Origin: Alphaproteobacteria bacterium
GTDB lineage: Bacteria > Pseudomonadota > Alphaproteobacteria > TMED109
DNA: 64,000 bases
NCBI GenBank assembly: GCA_022825705.1
Contig: JAJDWH010000009.1
Coordinates: 1 to 64,000 of the forward strand
Reading direction: 5' to 3'
Numbering within the stretch: the first letter of the stretch is position 1; the number at the start of each line of letters is the position of its first letter. The position numbers were made by a program, and so were the translations under genes. The notes beneath the pieces were generated by a model, which saw only the letters and a program-made list of their open reading frames with translations, was not told the DNA's origin and searched no databases. Below, piece after piece: positions 1-8,774 of the stretch.

Positions 1-247
1 GCGCGAACGGCAGCTCCTGCAGCCAAGGCGTGACCCTCCGGAGCTGGGTGTACGCCTGCCCGAGGGTGAAGAACGACACCGACGGCGGCTCCGCGCCCGC
101 CGCCCGCGCCGACAGGTACAAACCCTGCTGATCGGCCAGCATGGTGTTCCACACGTACCGGCAGGCTCCGGCCGTGCTGGCCAGCTTGCGGGCCCGGACG
201 GCGGTGCCGGGTACCAGGCGGTAGGTGATGTTCCGATGCGTGCGCAC
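1..247 (-). CDS. TnpB/IS605 OrfB-like protein, N-terminal part (runs off the window)
   Basis: About 82 codons are visible, read leftwards from a GTG at 247, and the gene continues beyond base 1. The translation has the look of the N-terminal helix-turn-helix part of IS605 OrfB/TnpB proteins: an early YRLVP segment, then GACRYVWNTML, then LRRVTPWLQELP, which matches the family's pattern of Y-R-[LI]-x-P, ACR-x-V-[WY]N and PWL-x-[ED][VL]P. TnpB is the RNA-guided nuclease of IS200/IS605-type elements. The catalytic RuvC-like part and any guide RNA at the 3' end would lie to the left of the window, so intactness cannot be judged. The 60 bases in front of it are much more AT-rich than the surroundings. 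No TnpA transposase is seen upstream. The start is uncertain; no ATG lies in frame. Confidence 0.65.
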   Translation of the reverse strand, partial: MRTHRNITYRLVPGTAVRARKLASTAGACRYVWNTMLADQQGLYLSARAAGAEPPSVSFFTLGQAYTQLRRVTPWLQELPFA

Positions 248-378
248 AGGATCATGAATAGAACATAAAGGGACTATACGCAATATCTTCGGCACTTTCG
301 TATATAATCCCCCTCTGATTCCGCTGCGGCTTTCCCAACCCCGGAAGGACTCTGGATCCGGCAATCGCACGCCGAGCG
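248..378. other. AT-rich spacer between the TnpB-like gene and the crotonase gene
   Basis: Bases 248-310 are clearly richer in A and T (including a TATATAAT-like stretch near 300-308) than the genes on either side. This fits the promoter or left end of the TnpB-bearing element, but no defined terminal hairpin or target site could be recognised. No gene is seen. Confidence 0.35.
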
Positions 379-1170
379 CTACCGGCCGCTGAACACAGGC
401 TTCCGCTTCTCGACAAAGGCCTTGGAGGCCTCCAGGTGATCTTCGGTAAAGCCCGAACGCGTGTGGTTGCGGGCTTCCATGTCCAGCGTCTCGGACAGGG
501 AAGCCGTCCAGGCGCCGTTGAGATTTTGCTTCATGTAGCCCAGCGCGACGCGGGGCCCCGAGGCCAGCCCTTCCGCCAGCGCCCGGGTTTCGGCTTCGAG
601 GGCGTCACTGGCCACCACGCGATTGAGGATCCCCAGCGCAAGAGCGTCGGATGCCGTGAGCCGGGCGGCCGTGAGATAGAGTTCCTTGGCCTTGCCGGCA
701 CCAACCAGTCGGGACAAGAACCAGGATCCACCGAAGTCACCCGACAGCCCGACCTGTGCGAACGCAGTTGTCATCAGCGCGGTCTCGTCGGCAATTCGGA
801 GGTCGCAGGCCAGGGCCACCGAGAGCCCGGCCCCGGCAGCGGGACCGCGAACCATGGCCACCACCGGCTTCGGCATCTCGTAGATCACGCGGCTGACTTC
901 CATCCTGCGCCGCAGCGCCTGCATCCGGCCCTCGAGGCTGGCTTCCCGAAGTGACCCCTGCGCCATGCCCTTGACATCACCGCCGGCGCAGAATCCGCGT
1001 CCCGCTCCGGTCAGCACGACACAGCCGACTTCCTCATCCGCAGCCAATCGAAGCATGGAGGCAAGGAGACCATCCAGCATCTCGTTGCTCATCGCGTTCA
1101 GGCGGTCCGGGCGGTTCAGGGTGAGCCATGCCACGCCGTTGTCGCGTGATTCCAAAAGATGATCAGACAT
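379..1170 (-). CDS. enoyl-CoA hydratase/isomerase family protein (PaaG-like)
   Basis: 263 residues, normal length for a single-domain crotonase. The two oxyanion-hole segments are present: GRGFCAGGD around residues 57-65 and GPAAGAG around 109-115. The segment GLSGDFGGSW (141-150) puts an Asp at 145 where hydratases usually have Glu. This is the arrangement of PaaG-type isomerases (GLxxDxGG[ST]W), so a double-bond isomerase acting on an acyl-CoA is at least as likely as a plain hydratase. A GGAGG ribosome-binding site precedes the ATG. The next minus-strand genes encode a VOC protein and a class IV aminotransferase; gaps of 93 and 145 bases allow but do not prove co-transcription. The substrate is unknown. 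Confidence 0.85.
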   Translation of the reverse strand: MSDHLLESRDNGVAWLTLNRPDRLNAMSNEMLDGLLASMLRLAADEEVGCVVLTGAGRGFCAGGDVKGMAQGSLREASLEGRMQALRRRMEVSRVIYEMPKPVVAMVRGPAAGAGLSVALACDLRIADETALMTTAFAQVGLSGDFGGSWFLSRLVGAGKAKELYLTAARLTASDALALGILNRVVASDALEAETRALAEGLASGPRVALGYMKQNLNGAWTASLSETLDMEARNHTRSGFTEDHLEASKAFVEKRKPVFSGR

Positions 1171-1263
1171 TGCCTATAGCCTCCGGAGCCTTTGGTCTGA
1201 ATTAGCGGGACCCATCAGGAATGCAGTCAGTGGGCATCGTGGCGCGCCACCTTCGCCAATGCC

Positions 1264-2028
1264 TCACACGAGTGCAAATCGCATTCCAGCGACCCGAATC
1301 ACGTTCCCCTCTTGAGGGAATCCTTGGCTGCGTGCGCTGGCGATCGCCGCGTCGGCATCCGCGGCGGTCAGATCCAGTCCCGCCAGTCCCTCGCCCCGCC
1401 CGTCGGACGCGACGACAAAGCGAAGATCCGCATTGGCAAGGGGCAGGGTCACCACCTCCGCTGCGTCCCGGATCAGCGGGATTTGCGCGATCTCACTCCA
1501 GCGCGCCGCCAAGGCGTCAGGATCAGGGCTTTGAATCTCTGCCGCCGCGATCGCCGACACCACACCCGTGCGGACGTACGGTTGCCAATCAGGGCCCGCC
1601 GGATGCCACGCGCCGTCCCCGGAATCACCGTCCGCCTGGCGATCGATCTCGAAGAACGTGCCGCCCGTGTCCTTGGGATGAAGCTGCATGCCCTGAAACT
1701 GGCCGTAGGAAAGGCGGTTGGCGACACGGACACCGAGTTCATCGACCCGGCTCCGGCGGCGATCCAGATCGTCGCACTGGGTAATGACCATGTAGCCGCC
1801 ATCCCCGCCGCGCCGCTCCAGGTAGCGGCCCGCCGCGGTTCCCGGCCGGGTCGGCGCCACTACTTCCAGGAACTGGCTGCCGACCGGCATCAGGGCGTTC
1901 ACGAGCCCGTACTCGGCAACGGCGTCGTCGACGTGGCAGACCGCGAGCCCAAAGACCCGGCACAACGCGTCCACGACGGGATCGAGATTGCCGGCGACGA
2001 GGCAGATCTGCCGAAGTCTCAACTGCAT
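1264..2028 (-). CDS. VOC (glyoxalase-like) family protein
   Basis: 254 residues. The N-terminus (LRQICLVAGNLDPVVDALCRVFGL) has the start of a vicinal-oxygen-chelate module, and a second module seems to follow after about residue 150 (WSEIAQIPL, LRFVVASDGRGEGLAGLDL). The protein therefore resembles the two-module glyoxalase_3-like proteins often annotated only as VOC family. Candidate metal ligands are His32 (in AVCHVD) and Glu55 (in FLEVV) in the first half; the second half has few. The reaction cannot be named from sequence. It is probably cytosolic since no signal peptide is present. Confidence 0.75.
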   Translation of the reverse strand: MQLRLRQICLVAGNLDPVVDALCRVFGLAVCHVDDAVAEYGLVNALMPVGSQFLEVVAPTRPGTAAGRYLERRGGDGGYMVITQCDDLDRRRSRVDELGVRVANRLSYGQFQGMQLHPKDTGGTFFEIDRQADGDSGDGAWHPAGPDWQPYVRTGVVSAIAAAEIQSPDPDALAARWSEIAQIPLIRDAAEVVTLPLANADLRFVVASDGRGEGLAGLDLTAADADAAIASARSQGFPQEGNVIRVAGMRFALV

Positions 2029-2173
2029 GGCGACATCCCCTTGAAGCTCCGCATTCTGGCGTGCCGGTGCCGGCCCGCAAGTTCACCTATCTGTCCCTGG
2101 CGAACGGCGCCGGGCCAAGGGCGCCATGACCTTCCGGAGGCCCGCACTGCCAGGACCGCCGAGGTGCCTGGTC

Positions 2174-3019
2174 CTACAGCGGCTCCGTCTCGGCAAACGC
2201 CCAGTAGGCCTCTCTGGCCGCACGATACAGTGGGCCCACGGCAAACTCGTGATCGTCGACGCGGGTAATCGGCAGCACCTTGCCCCAGTTCCCGGTGCTG
2301 AACACCTCATCTGCCCCCATCACGTCGTCCAGCGAAACCGTCTGCTCAACGACATCGATTCCGCGCTCGCTCAGGAGAGCAGATACCCGCAACTTGGTGA
2401 TTCCGTTGAGAAACGTCCGGTTCCAGACCGGCGTGATCGCGACTCCGTTGCGGCCCAGCCAGATGTTGGCCGACGCAAGCTCCGCCACATTGCCGTCGCC
2501 ATCCAGCATCAGCGCGTTGTCGAAGCCCCGCCGCTCGGCGTCCTGCAGGGCCCGCGATCCGTTGGGGTAGAGACACGAAGCCTTGGCTTCGGTCGGGGCC
2601 ATGTCCGGTCCGGGGCGACGAAACGGGCTCACGGTGATCGATCGCCCGTGCGCAGCCGGCATCGCCATCCGCATCAGCGACAGCAGGAAACGGGTGCTCC
2701 CCGGCTCCGGCGTGAGGAATCCGCGGGCCGCATACAGGGACGGACGAATGTAGAGTTCAGCACCCGTCTCGAATCGGCGGGCGCCCTCGCGCGCGAGGCT
2801 CTCGACCGTCGATGCGTCGACGGGCTGGTCCAATCCCATCACCGCGGCTGACCGAAGCAGACGCTCGCAATGGCGGCCGAGATCGGGAACACAGTCGTTG
2901 AACAGCCGCGCGCCGTCGAAGACAGCCGTGCCGTGCATATAGCTCTGGCTGAGTGCGCCGATGAGCGGCGGATCACCCTCGTGCCAGGTTCCGTCCGCAT
3001 AGACGAGACTGTCCATCAT
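2174..3019 (-). CDS. class IV PLP-dependent aminotransferase (branched-chain aminotransferase-like)
   Basis: 281 residues from the ATG at 3019. That start was chosen because a GGAGGGA site sits directly upstream and an ATGATG pair marks the family's usual N-terminus; an in-frame extension to 3103 has no family resemblance. Fold type IV features: the catalytic Lys in [10 protein letters not shown] (about residue 146), then [21 protein letters not shown], then [25 protein letters not shown]. This matches branched-chain amino acid or D-amino acid aminotransferases. The GNVAE-x-SxxN-[IL] pattern favours the BCAT branch. It is a soluble enzyme; its amino-acid preference is not certain. Confidence 0.85.
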   Translation of the reverse strand: MMDSLVYADGTWHEGDPPLIGALSQSYMHGTAVFDGARLFNDCVPDLGRHCERLLRSAAVMGLDQPVDASTVESLAREGARRFETGAELYIRPSLYAARGFLTPEPGSTRFLLSLMRMAMPAAHGRSITVSPFRRPGPDMAPTEAKASCLYPNGSRALQDAERRGFDNALMLDGDGNVAELASANIWLGRNGVAITPVWNRTFLNGITKLRVSALLSERGIDVVEQTVSLDDVMGADEVFSTGNWGKVLPITRVDDHEFAVGPLYRAAREAYWAFAETEPL

Positions 3020-3219
3020 TCCCTCCAGGCGCGACCTCACGCACCGCCGCTTTGGAGCCGCGACCGTGCCAATTGCCCCGATTTGGACTTGCGCGCCTTG
3101 CAAAGTACCATGGGGAAGCTGTCGACGTAGCGGCGGCTCCCAGTTGGAGGGGTTGCTACGCCGACCACCAGTTCCGGGTTCGCGGCCGCGGGTCCGGATA
3201 CAACGAGGAGGAAGTTGAC

Positions 3220-3669
3220 ATGAATTTGACTGTCAACGGTAATCCGCAGGAATTCGGCGGCGACCCGAACATGCCCCTGCTTTGGTACGTCCGAGATGTG
3301 CTCGGCCTTACCGGGAGCAAGTTCGCGTGCGGCACCGGTCTCTGCGGGTCTTGCACCGTCCATGTAGGCGGTGAAGCGGTGCGGGCGTGTATCACGCCTG
3401 TGTCGGCCGCTGAGGGCATGGAAGTGACCACGATCGAAGGGCTGGACGCGGAGGGCAACCACCCCGTGCAGCGGGCCTGGCGTGCTCACAACGTTCCCCA
3501 GTGCGGCTACTGTCAGTCTGGACAGATCATGCAAGCGGCGGCCCTGCTTTCCCAGAACCCGGATCCGTCGGATCAGGAGATTCTGGACGGCATGAGCGGC
3601 AACATCTGCCGCTGCGGCACGTACCAGCGCATTTTCGCTGCCGTGAAAACGGCCGCGAAGGAGGTCTGA
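3220..3669 (+). CDS. (2Fe-2S)-binding small subunit of a molybdenum hydroxylase (IorA-like)
   Basis: 149 residues from ATG 3220, which has a strong GAGGAGGAA site 6 bases upstream. Two [2Fe-2S] domains are complete: the plant-ferredoxin type with Cys37, Cys42, Cys45 and Cys57 (CGTGLCGSC), and the helical type with Cys95, Cys98, Cys130 and Cys132 ([19 protein letters not shown]). This is the electron-transfer subunit of xanthine-oxidase-family enzymes; the two-subunit form without an FAD subunit is that of isoquinoline 1-oxidoreductase and membrane-linked aldehyde dehydrogenases. The large subunit follows after 2 bases. No FAD subunit, XdhC-type maturation factor or cytochrome partner lies in the window, so the physiological electron acceptor is unknown. 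Confidence 0.93.
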   Translation: MNLTVNGNPQEFGGDPNMPLLWYVRDVLGLTGSKFACGTGLCGSCTVHVGGEAVRACITPVSAAEGMEVTTIEGLDAEGNHPVQRAWRAHNVPQCGYCQSGQIMQAAALLSQNPDPSDQEILDGMSGNICRCGTYQRIFAAVKTAAKEV

Positions 3670-3671
3670 CC

Positions 3672-5960
3672 ATGACCATGCTTACTAATCTGAGCCGACG
3701 CACGGTTCTGAAGGGCATCGCCGGTACCACTGGATTCGTTCTGGGTGCCCGGCTTGGTTCCGATCAGTTGCTGGGCCTTCCCGCAAACGCGGCGGAAGGG
3801 AAACTCGAAGCCAACCTCTTCGTTGCGGTTGACGGTGACGGGTCCGTAACGATCACCTGCGCCCGGTCCGAAATGGGTCAGGGTGTCCGCACCTCGCTGC
3901 CGATGATCATCGCCGACGAGATGGAAGCCGACTGGGCTCGCTGCTCGGTCGTCCAGGCGGACGCCGAACAGAAGTGGAACGACTTCGGCCAGGAGCTCGA
4001 CACGGACGGCTCCCGTTCGGTCCGTCGGGACATCAATCACCTGCGGGCCGCCGGTGCGGGCGCGCGCAAGATGCTTGAGATGGCTGCCGCCGAAATGTGG
4101 GGCGTGCCAGCTGAAGAGTGCGTTGCGCAGAACCACCGCGTGAGCCACGCTACAAGCGGCCGTTCCGCCGACTTCGGCGAGCTCGTCGCCACGGCTGCCG
4201 GCCTCGAGGCTCCGGACCCGGCTACGGTCCAGGTCAAGGACCGCAGCGACTGGAAGTACATCGCCAACGAATCCGCCTTCACGCCGGACGCGTACGTCGA
4301 TCTGGTCGACATGACCACCGGCAAGGGCATGTTCGGTGCGGACACGATGCTGGACGGCATGAAGACCGCTGTGATTGCGCGTTCGCCGGTGTACCGCGGC
4401 AAGGTCGAGAGCTACGACGACTCCGCCGCCATGGCGATCACGGGCGTCCGCGGTACGGTTGAACTGCCGATGCCGGACCTCCCGATCGCGTTCAAGCAGC
4501 TGGGCGGTGTCGCCGTTATCGCCGACAACACGTGGGCTGCCCTGGAAGGCCGCAAGGCGCTCAGCGTCCAATGGTCCGAATCGGAGAACAGTGCCCTCGA
4601 CAGCTCGTCGTACGATGACGCGCTCCGCAAGGCGGCAGCCGAACCGGGTACCACGATCCGTGAACGCGGCAGCTACGAGCTGGCCCGTGACAAGGCGTCG
4701 GCGAAGGAGTTCACGCGCGAATACTTCGTGCCGTACTTCATCCACATGCCAATGGAGCCGCCGGCAGCGGTCGCCAACTACCAGGACGGCAAGGTCGAGA
4801 TCTGGGCAGCCTCCCAGCATCCGATGGCGGTTCGGGACACGATCGCCGAGGTACTCGGCATCGAGAAGGAAAATGTGCTGGTGCACATCACCCTGCTCGG
4901 TGGCGGGTTCGGCCGGAAATCCAAGGCGGACTACGCCGTGGAAGCGGCTTACCTCTCACGCGAGGTAGGCGCCCCGGTGCGCTTGGTCTGGACCCGTGAA
5001 GACGAAATCCAGAACGGCTACTACCACGCCGCGAGTGCCCAGAGCGTCAGCGCGGTCATCGACGCCGGCCGGGTGTCCGGATGGCGGCACGGTGTGGCGT
5101 TCCCGTCCATCCTGGGTCTGTGGGTCCCGGAACAGAAGATCGGGTTCAACATTGAGCACGGTCTTGGCCTGATCGACATGCCCTACAACTCGATCGAGAA
5201 CATTCGGATCGAGAACGGGGATGCGAACCTGCACACCCGGATCGGCTGGTACCGCTCCGTGAACAACATCCAGCACGCCTTCGCGATCAACAGCTTCGCG
5301 AACGAGTTGGCGCACGAGATCGGCCGCGACCCGGTCGAGTTCCAGCTTGAGCTCATCGGTGAGCCGGCAATCATCGACCTGACGAAAGAGAAGGTCGAGG
5401 ATTACTGGAACTACGGTGACCCGATCGAGGACTACCCGATCGACACTGGCCGTCTGGCCGGCGTGCTGCGGAAAGCCCGTGACGTCTCCGGATACGGGAA
5501 ACCGCTTCCGAAGGGGCACGGTCTTGGTCTCGCGGTGCACCGCTCGTTCCTGTCGTACATCGCCCAGGCGGTGCGCGTGCAGGTCGCGGACGATGGAAAC
5601 TACTCCATCACGCGGGTCGACACGGTGCTGGATTGCGGTCTGGGCGCGAACCCGGAACGGATCCGGGCCCAGTGTGAAGGCGCTGCCGTTTACGGCAACA
5701 CCATCGCACGCCAGGGCATCATCAGCTATGCCCAGGGTGCTGTGGAGCAGAGCAACTTCCACGACTACCCGGTGACGCGGATCGACGACGCTCCGCTCAA
5801 CGTCCACCTCCACCGGATCGAGAACGATCACATTCCGAGTGGTGTTGGCGAGCCGATGGTCCCGCCGTTTGCCCCGGCGCTGGCCAACGCGATCTTCGAT
5901 GCGACCGGCAAGCGGATTCGCAACCTGCCGATCCGTCCGGAGGACATCACGGCAGCCTGA
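3672..5960 (+). CDS. molybdopterin-binding large subunit, Tat-exported (IorB-like)
   Basis: 762 residues from ATG 3672, the family's usual size. The N-terminus carries a twin-arginine signal (SRRTVLKG at residues 8-15, followed by a hydrophobic stretch ending near ANAAEG), so the holoenzyme should be folded with its cofactor in the cytoplasm and moved to the periplasm together with the small subunit. Family motifs are seen: EMGQGVRTSLPM, DGSRSVR, LLGGGFGRKSKADY, GVGEPMVPPFAPALANA with the terminal Glu region that forms the active site. It belongs to the isoquinoline 1-oxidoreductase beta/aldehyde oxidase type; substrate (N-heterocycle or aldehyde) cannot be read from sequence. An operon with the small subunit is near certain and ends at the strong hairpin 60 bases downstream. 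Confidence 0.92.
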   Translation: MTMLTNLSRRTVLKGIAGTTGFVLGARLGSDQLLGLPANAAEGKLEANLFVAVDGDGSVTITCARSEMGQGVRTSLPMIIADEMEADWARCSVVQADAEQKWNDFGQELDTDGSRSVRRDINHLRAAGAGARKMLEMAAAEMWGVPAEECVAQNHRVSHATSGRSADFGELVATAAGLEAPDPATVQVKDRSDWKYIANESAFTPDAYVDLVDMTTGKGMFGADTMLDGMKTAVIARSPVYRGKVESYDDSAAMAITGVRGTVELPMPDLPIAFKQLGGVAVIADNTWAALEGRKALSVQWSESENSALDSSSYDDALRKAAAEPGTTIRERGSYELARDKASAKEFTREYFVPYFIHMPMEPPAAVANYQDGKVEIWAASQHPMAVRDTIAEVLGIEKENVLVHITLLGGGFGRKSKADYAVEAAYLSREVGAPVRLVWTREDEIQNGYYHAASAQSVSAVIDAGRVSGWRHGVAFPSILGLWVPEQKIGFNIEHGLGLIDMPYNSIENIRIENGDANLHTRIGWYRSVNNIQHAFAINSFANELAHEIGRDPVEFQLELIGEPAIIDLTKEKVEDYWNYGDPIEDYPIDTGRLAGVLRKARDVSGYGKPLPKGHGLGLAVHRSFLSYIAQAVRVQVADDGNYSITRVDTVLDCGLGANPERIRAQCEGAAVYGNTIARQGIISYAQGAVEQSNFHDYPVTRIDDAPLNVHLHRIENDHIPSGVGEPMVPPFAPALANAIFDATGKRIRNLPIRPEDITAA

Positions 5961-6020
5961 CCTGGAACCGGAACCTGGGCGCGGTCCATCCGCGTCCAGG
6001 CATTCCAGTCAGCTATTCGA

Positions 6021-6054
6021 GGCCGGACGGGCGATGCCCGTCCGGCCTTTTTTT
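6021..6054 (+). terminator. rho-independent terminator of the iorAB-like operon
   Basis: Perfect 12-bp stem GGCCGGACGGGC / GCCCGTCCGGCC with a 3-base GAT loop, followed by seven T residues. It lies 61 bases after the large-subunit stop codon. Confidence 0.95.
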
Positions 6055-6265
6055 CGTGTGCGCAGCTTGAACGGGGGCTGCCCGCGTTCATCGGCGCCGC
6101 GCCGAACTGACGGTGGTGTTCGCCAGTTCCTTTCGAGCCTCGGTCAAAGGCGGAACGCCCAGATGCGCCGCAGCCGGTCCCCGATGACTGCACGCGGAGC
6201 GGCGGTTGTCGCCAGCGCGGCCACAGGCACTTGGCAAGTTAGGCGCTTCGATGCACCATGTGCCC

Positions 6266-6580
6266 ATGCAGACCGCATTTCGAATCGCAGTTGCCTGGAT
6301 CGCATTCGGCTGGCTGGCCGGAATCGCCCACGCGGGTGAAGAGGTCCCCGTAGACGGCTTCGAGATGCTTCGGGTCTGCGCGTGCGACTGCGTCAACCAG
6401 TACGAGGTGCGGGTGCACCGGCCCGAGGATGCGGACCTGGCGTGCCGTGGACTTCGGGATGACGGCCAGTGGACCGACGTCAAGCAATCGCCTTACACGC
6501 CGGTCGAGACGTCCACGTTGCTGTTCCACAGCCGGGACCGTTTCAGTCAATTCCTCTGCGAGCGCCGCCCCAGCCTCTGA
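6266..6580 (+). CDS. small exported protein of unknown function
   Basis: 104 residues. The start at ATG 6266 gives a clean signal peptide (about residues 1-23, ending GIAHA before GEEVP); an ATG at 6251 would add five residues. The mature part is about 80 residues with five Cys, three of them in CACDC, and ends in SQFLCERR. I do not recognise a family. A CxCxC cluster plus single downstream Cys residues could hold disulfides or a metal. Codon use is ordinary for the neighbourhood. It is transcribed in the same direction as the molybdenum hydroxylase but lies beyond its terminator, so it is probably independent. It faces the convergent hydratase gene 5 bases downstream. Confidence 0.55.
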   Translation: MQTAFRIAVAWIAFGWLAGIAHAGEEVPVDGFEMLRVCACDCVNQYEVRVHRPEDADLACRGLRDDGQWTDVKQSPYTPVETSTLLFHSRDRFSQFLCERRPSL

Positions 6581-6585
6581 ACGGG

Positions 6586-7410
6586 TCAAGCGGCTCCAGG
6601 CTGAGCCTCAAGGGCCAACTCCGCAACGCCAAGGGCATCGTTGGCGACCGCGATGCGATCGCCAGGGCCAAGTGGAAACGGCTCACCCGGGGATCCCAGC
6701 AGCACGACATCGCCCGGCTCAAGTTGTCGACGGCGGACATTGAGATGAGTCGCGACCCAGGACACGATTTCGTACGGATGGGCAAGATAGGTCGACGTGC
6801 TGGCCACGCCCACATCACGCCCGTCCAGGGTGGTGTGGAGTTCGAGGCCATCGAGTTCCAGCGCGTCGAGGTCAGCAGTTTCCGGGCCGAGAATGCCCAC
6901 GGCTGAGCCGGCCAGGTCCGCGATACCCAGACCGATCGTGTACGCAGCCAGGCCGGAAATGTTGCGGTCGTCGTAAATCACAACGGCCAACGCCGCCGCG
7001 TCGATGGCGGCGGCGGCCGATTCACGGTTCCAGGGACCATCCCCAGCCGCCATCGGCTGCTTGATTCGCAGTGCAAGTTCGGCGCCCGCCAGCGGGTTAT
7101 GCGTGTCGCCAACAGGCAATCCGAACGGGGAAGCGTGCAGGTCCCGACCCCAGACAGGCCCGACCACCGGATGCACGACGCCGTGTTGCTTCTGCTGGGC
7201 ATCCGTGGTCAGCGCGATCCGCCAGCCGCCGGGTTCGGTCCCCCGATGGCGCATGCGCCGGACAATCGTATCCTGAACGCGATAGGCCTCCGCCATCGTT
7301 TGCGGCGTCAGGCTGTCGTCCCATGTCCCGTCAAACGCGGTGCCGTCGGCGCGACCAGCCAGGAAATGTTCCACGAGTCGGTGGACCCGGACCTCTTCCA
7401 CCATTCCCAT
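6586..7410 (-). CDS. 2-keto-4-pentenoate hydratase family protein (copy 1)
   Basis: 274 residues of the FAH/2-oxopent-4-enoate hydratase fold. Recognisable segments are EAYRVQDTIVRRM at the start, GGWRIALTTDAQQKQHGV, AELALRI, VIYDDRN and LEPGDVVLLGSPGEPFPLGPGD. This family hydrates or decarboxylates 2-oxo-alkenoates late in aromatic ring meta-cleavage or similar pathways. The stop codon of the upstream paralogue lies 2 bases away, so the pair is translated from one message. The usual metal-binding pattern E-x-E in family members is represented by AELAL, in which the second acid is absent, suggesting this copy differs in activity from its neighbour. Confidence 0.85.
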   Translation of the reverse strand: MGMVEEVRVHRLVEHFLAGRADGTAFDGTWDDSLTPQTMAEAYRVQDTIVRRMRHRGTEPGGWRIALTTDAQQKQHGVVHPVVGPVWGRDLHASPFGLPVGDTHNPLAGAELALRIKQPMAAGDGPWNRESAAAAIDAAALAVVIYDDRNISGLAAYTIGLGIADLAGSAVGILGPETADLDALELDGLELHTTLDGRDVGVASTSTYLAHPYEIVSWVATHLNVRRRQLEPGDVVLLGSPGEPFPLGPGDRIAVANDALGVAELALEAQPGAA

Positions 7411-7412
7411 GG

Positions 7413-8219
7413 TTACGTCGTCCCGTCGGGGGCAAGCGAGAATTCAACGGGATCAAGCCCATCAACCTCCCACCGAATCGTCTCACCCGGTTGCGGCCAG
7501 ACGGTCACCGCCAGGCTTCCCGTCATGACGATGTCACCCGCCTGCAGGCTCCGGCCGCGTCTCGCCAGCGAGTTCCCCAGCAACGCCAAGACGTGCAGCG
7601 GACCACCCAGCACGTTCTCGCCGACGCCCTCCCCCGCCGGCTGACCGTCGATCGTCAACCGCCCGGAAACACGCGCGAGATCGATCGTCGGTGTGTACGC
7701 CGATTCGCGCCCGAGCGCGCAACCGTAGTTCATCGCGTTGTCGGCCACGAGGAGCCCGATGGTCGCGTCCGCACCCGCATCCCGATCATCGACGATCTCG
7801 ATTCCGGCCATGTACCCGCCAACGGCTTCGGACACCGATTCTGCGGTAAACGGGGCCTGGTCCGGCGTGAGCGAAGCGCGCATCCGCAGGACGATTTCGC
7901 CCTCCGCACCCAGATGACGGTACTTCCCGGGTTCCAGTCGTTTCCCCGATGCATGCACGAGGGGCTCGAAGATGGCACCTTCGGCGGGCTCGTCCACACC
8001 AAACATTGCCTGCATGGCCGGATTGGTGAGCGCGACCTTCCACCCCGCCACCGGGCCGTCGCCCGCATCAAGGTGAAGCTGGATCAGTGCATCTTGCACG
8101 CGGTACGCCGCATCCCGGTCCGCAGGTACCGCTCCCGATGGGAGTTCGTGCTGGGGTCGAAGCTTGCGCCGGTGTTCCAGCAGCACCGTCGCCGATTGCT
8201 CAGTCGTCCACATGGTCAA
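7413..8219 (-). CDS. 2-keto-4-pentenoate hydratase family protein (copy 2)
   Basis: 268 residues, same fold as the next gene and clearly paralogous (AAYRVQDALIQ, AGWKVALTNPAMQAMFGV, GEIVLRM, IEIVDDRDAG, LQAGDIVMTGSL). It ends 2 bases before copy 1 and its ATG at 8219 overlaps the TGA of the CDGSH gene (ATGA); ATG 8213 is an alternative start. In the meta-cleavage pathway the hydratase and the 4-oxalocrotonate decarboxylase are homologous and work as a complex, so a hydratase/decarboxylase pair is one reading of this tandem. No ring-cleavage dioxygenase is nearby to confirm a pathway. Confidence 0.86.
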   Translation of the reverse strand: MTMWTTEQSATVLLEHRRKLRPQHELPSGAVPADRDAAYRVQDALIQLHLDAGDGPVAGWKVALTNPAMQAMFGVDEPAEGAIFEPLVHASGKRLEPGKYRHLGAEGEIVLRMRASLTPDQAPFTAESVSEAVGGYMAGIEIVDDRDAGADATIGLLVADNAMNYGCALGRESAYTPTIDLARVSGRLTIDGQPAGEGVGENVLGGPLHVLALLGNSLARRGRSLQAGDIVMTGSLAVTVWPQPGETIRWEVDGLDPVEFSLAPDGTT

Positions 8220-8455
8220 AGCATGTTGTGGGTGCCATCACAGTACGGCTTGTCGCCGGTCGACTTGCACCCGCACAGGAACACCGTTTCTGATTTCTCT
8301 GCCTTCCATACGACCGGCGAGAACTCCGTGTCCCGGTGTGAGCCGTCACACCAGGGCTGTTTCTCGCTTCTGCCGCAGGCACACCAGGCGTAGTTTTTCC
8401 CAGCCTCAACTTCGACGCAGAAGGGCTCCTGTTGGGCAATGATTGGGGAACTCAT
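8216..8455 (-). CDS. CDGSH iron-sulfur domain protein
   Basis: 79 residues from ATG 8455, which has a GGAGGA site. It contains two complete CDGSH [2Fe-2S] motifs: Cys25, Cys27, Cys36 and His40 (CAC...WCDGSH), and Cys61, Cys63, Cys72 and His76 (CGC...YCDGTH). Double-CDGSH proteins of this size are common in bacteria and take part in redox or iron-sulfur chemistry; no precise partner is known. Translation is coupled to the following hydratase through a 4-base overlap, so the two are expressed together. The function of that association is not known. Confidence 0.93.
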   Translation of the reverse strand: MSSPIIAQQEPFCVEVEAGKNYAWCACGRSEKQPWCDGSHRDTEFSPVVWKAEKSETVFLCGCKSTGDKPYCDGTHNML

Positions 8456-8461
8456 TCGCAA

Positions 8462-8774
8462 TCCTCCTCATCAAGCAAGTGTACCTGCCCGACCACCGTC
8501 CGCAACGCTGGAACTCCGCCATCCGCCGATCGCAGGCACGATTGAAATCACGGAATCCATGTGGCTTCCGGCTGTCGTGGATCCGAACCTACGGGTGCGC
8601 AGGGCGTACACGCCGCATCGGTAAACCGGGCATCGGGCGGGTCGGAACACGAGCCGCCGCCGACCAAGGCAACTGGCGCTCGCGCCAATCGTGAAAGCCG
8701 TGCATGTGCCTCCTGTGCGAATGATTCCGCGAGGCCCGCACCGGCCACCTTCCGGTACTCGCGGCAGGGAAGCG
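8462..8774. other. intergenic stretch without a convincing gene
   Basis: About 310 bases between the divergent CDGSH gene and the zinc locus. Open frames exist on both strands but none has a ribosome-binding site or family resemblance. Promoters for both directions must lie here and in the next 140 bases. Confidence 0.4.

Noticed and set aside
3573-4886. 437-codon minus-strand frame opposite the molybdenum hydroxylase
   Set aside because: Antisense to a clearly conserved gene, no start signal and no recognisable domain.
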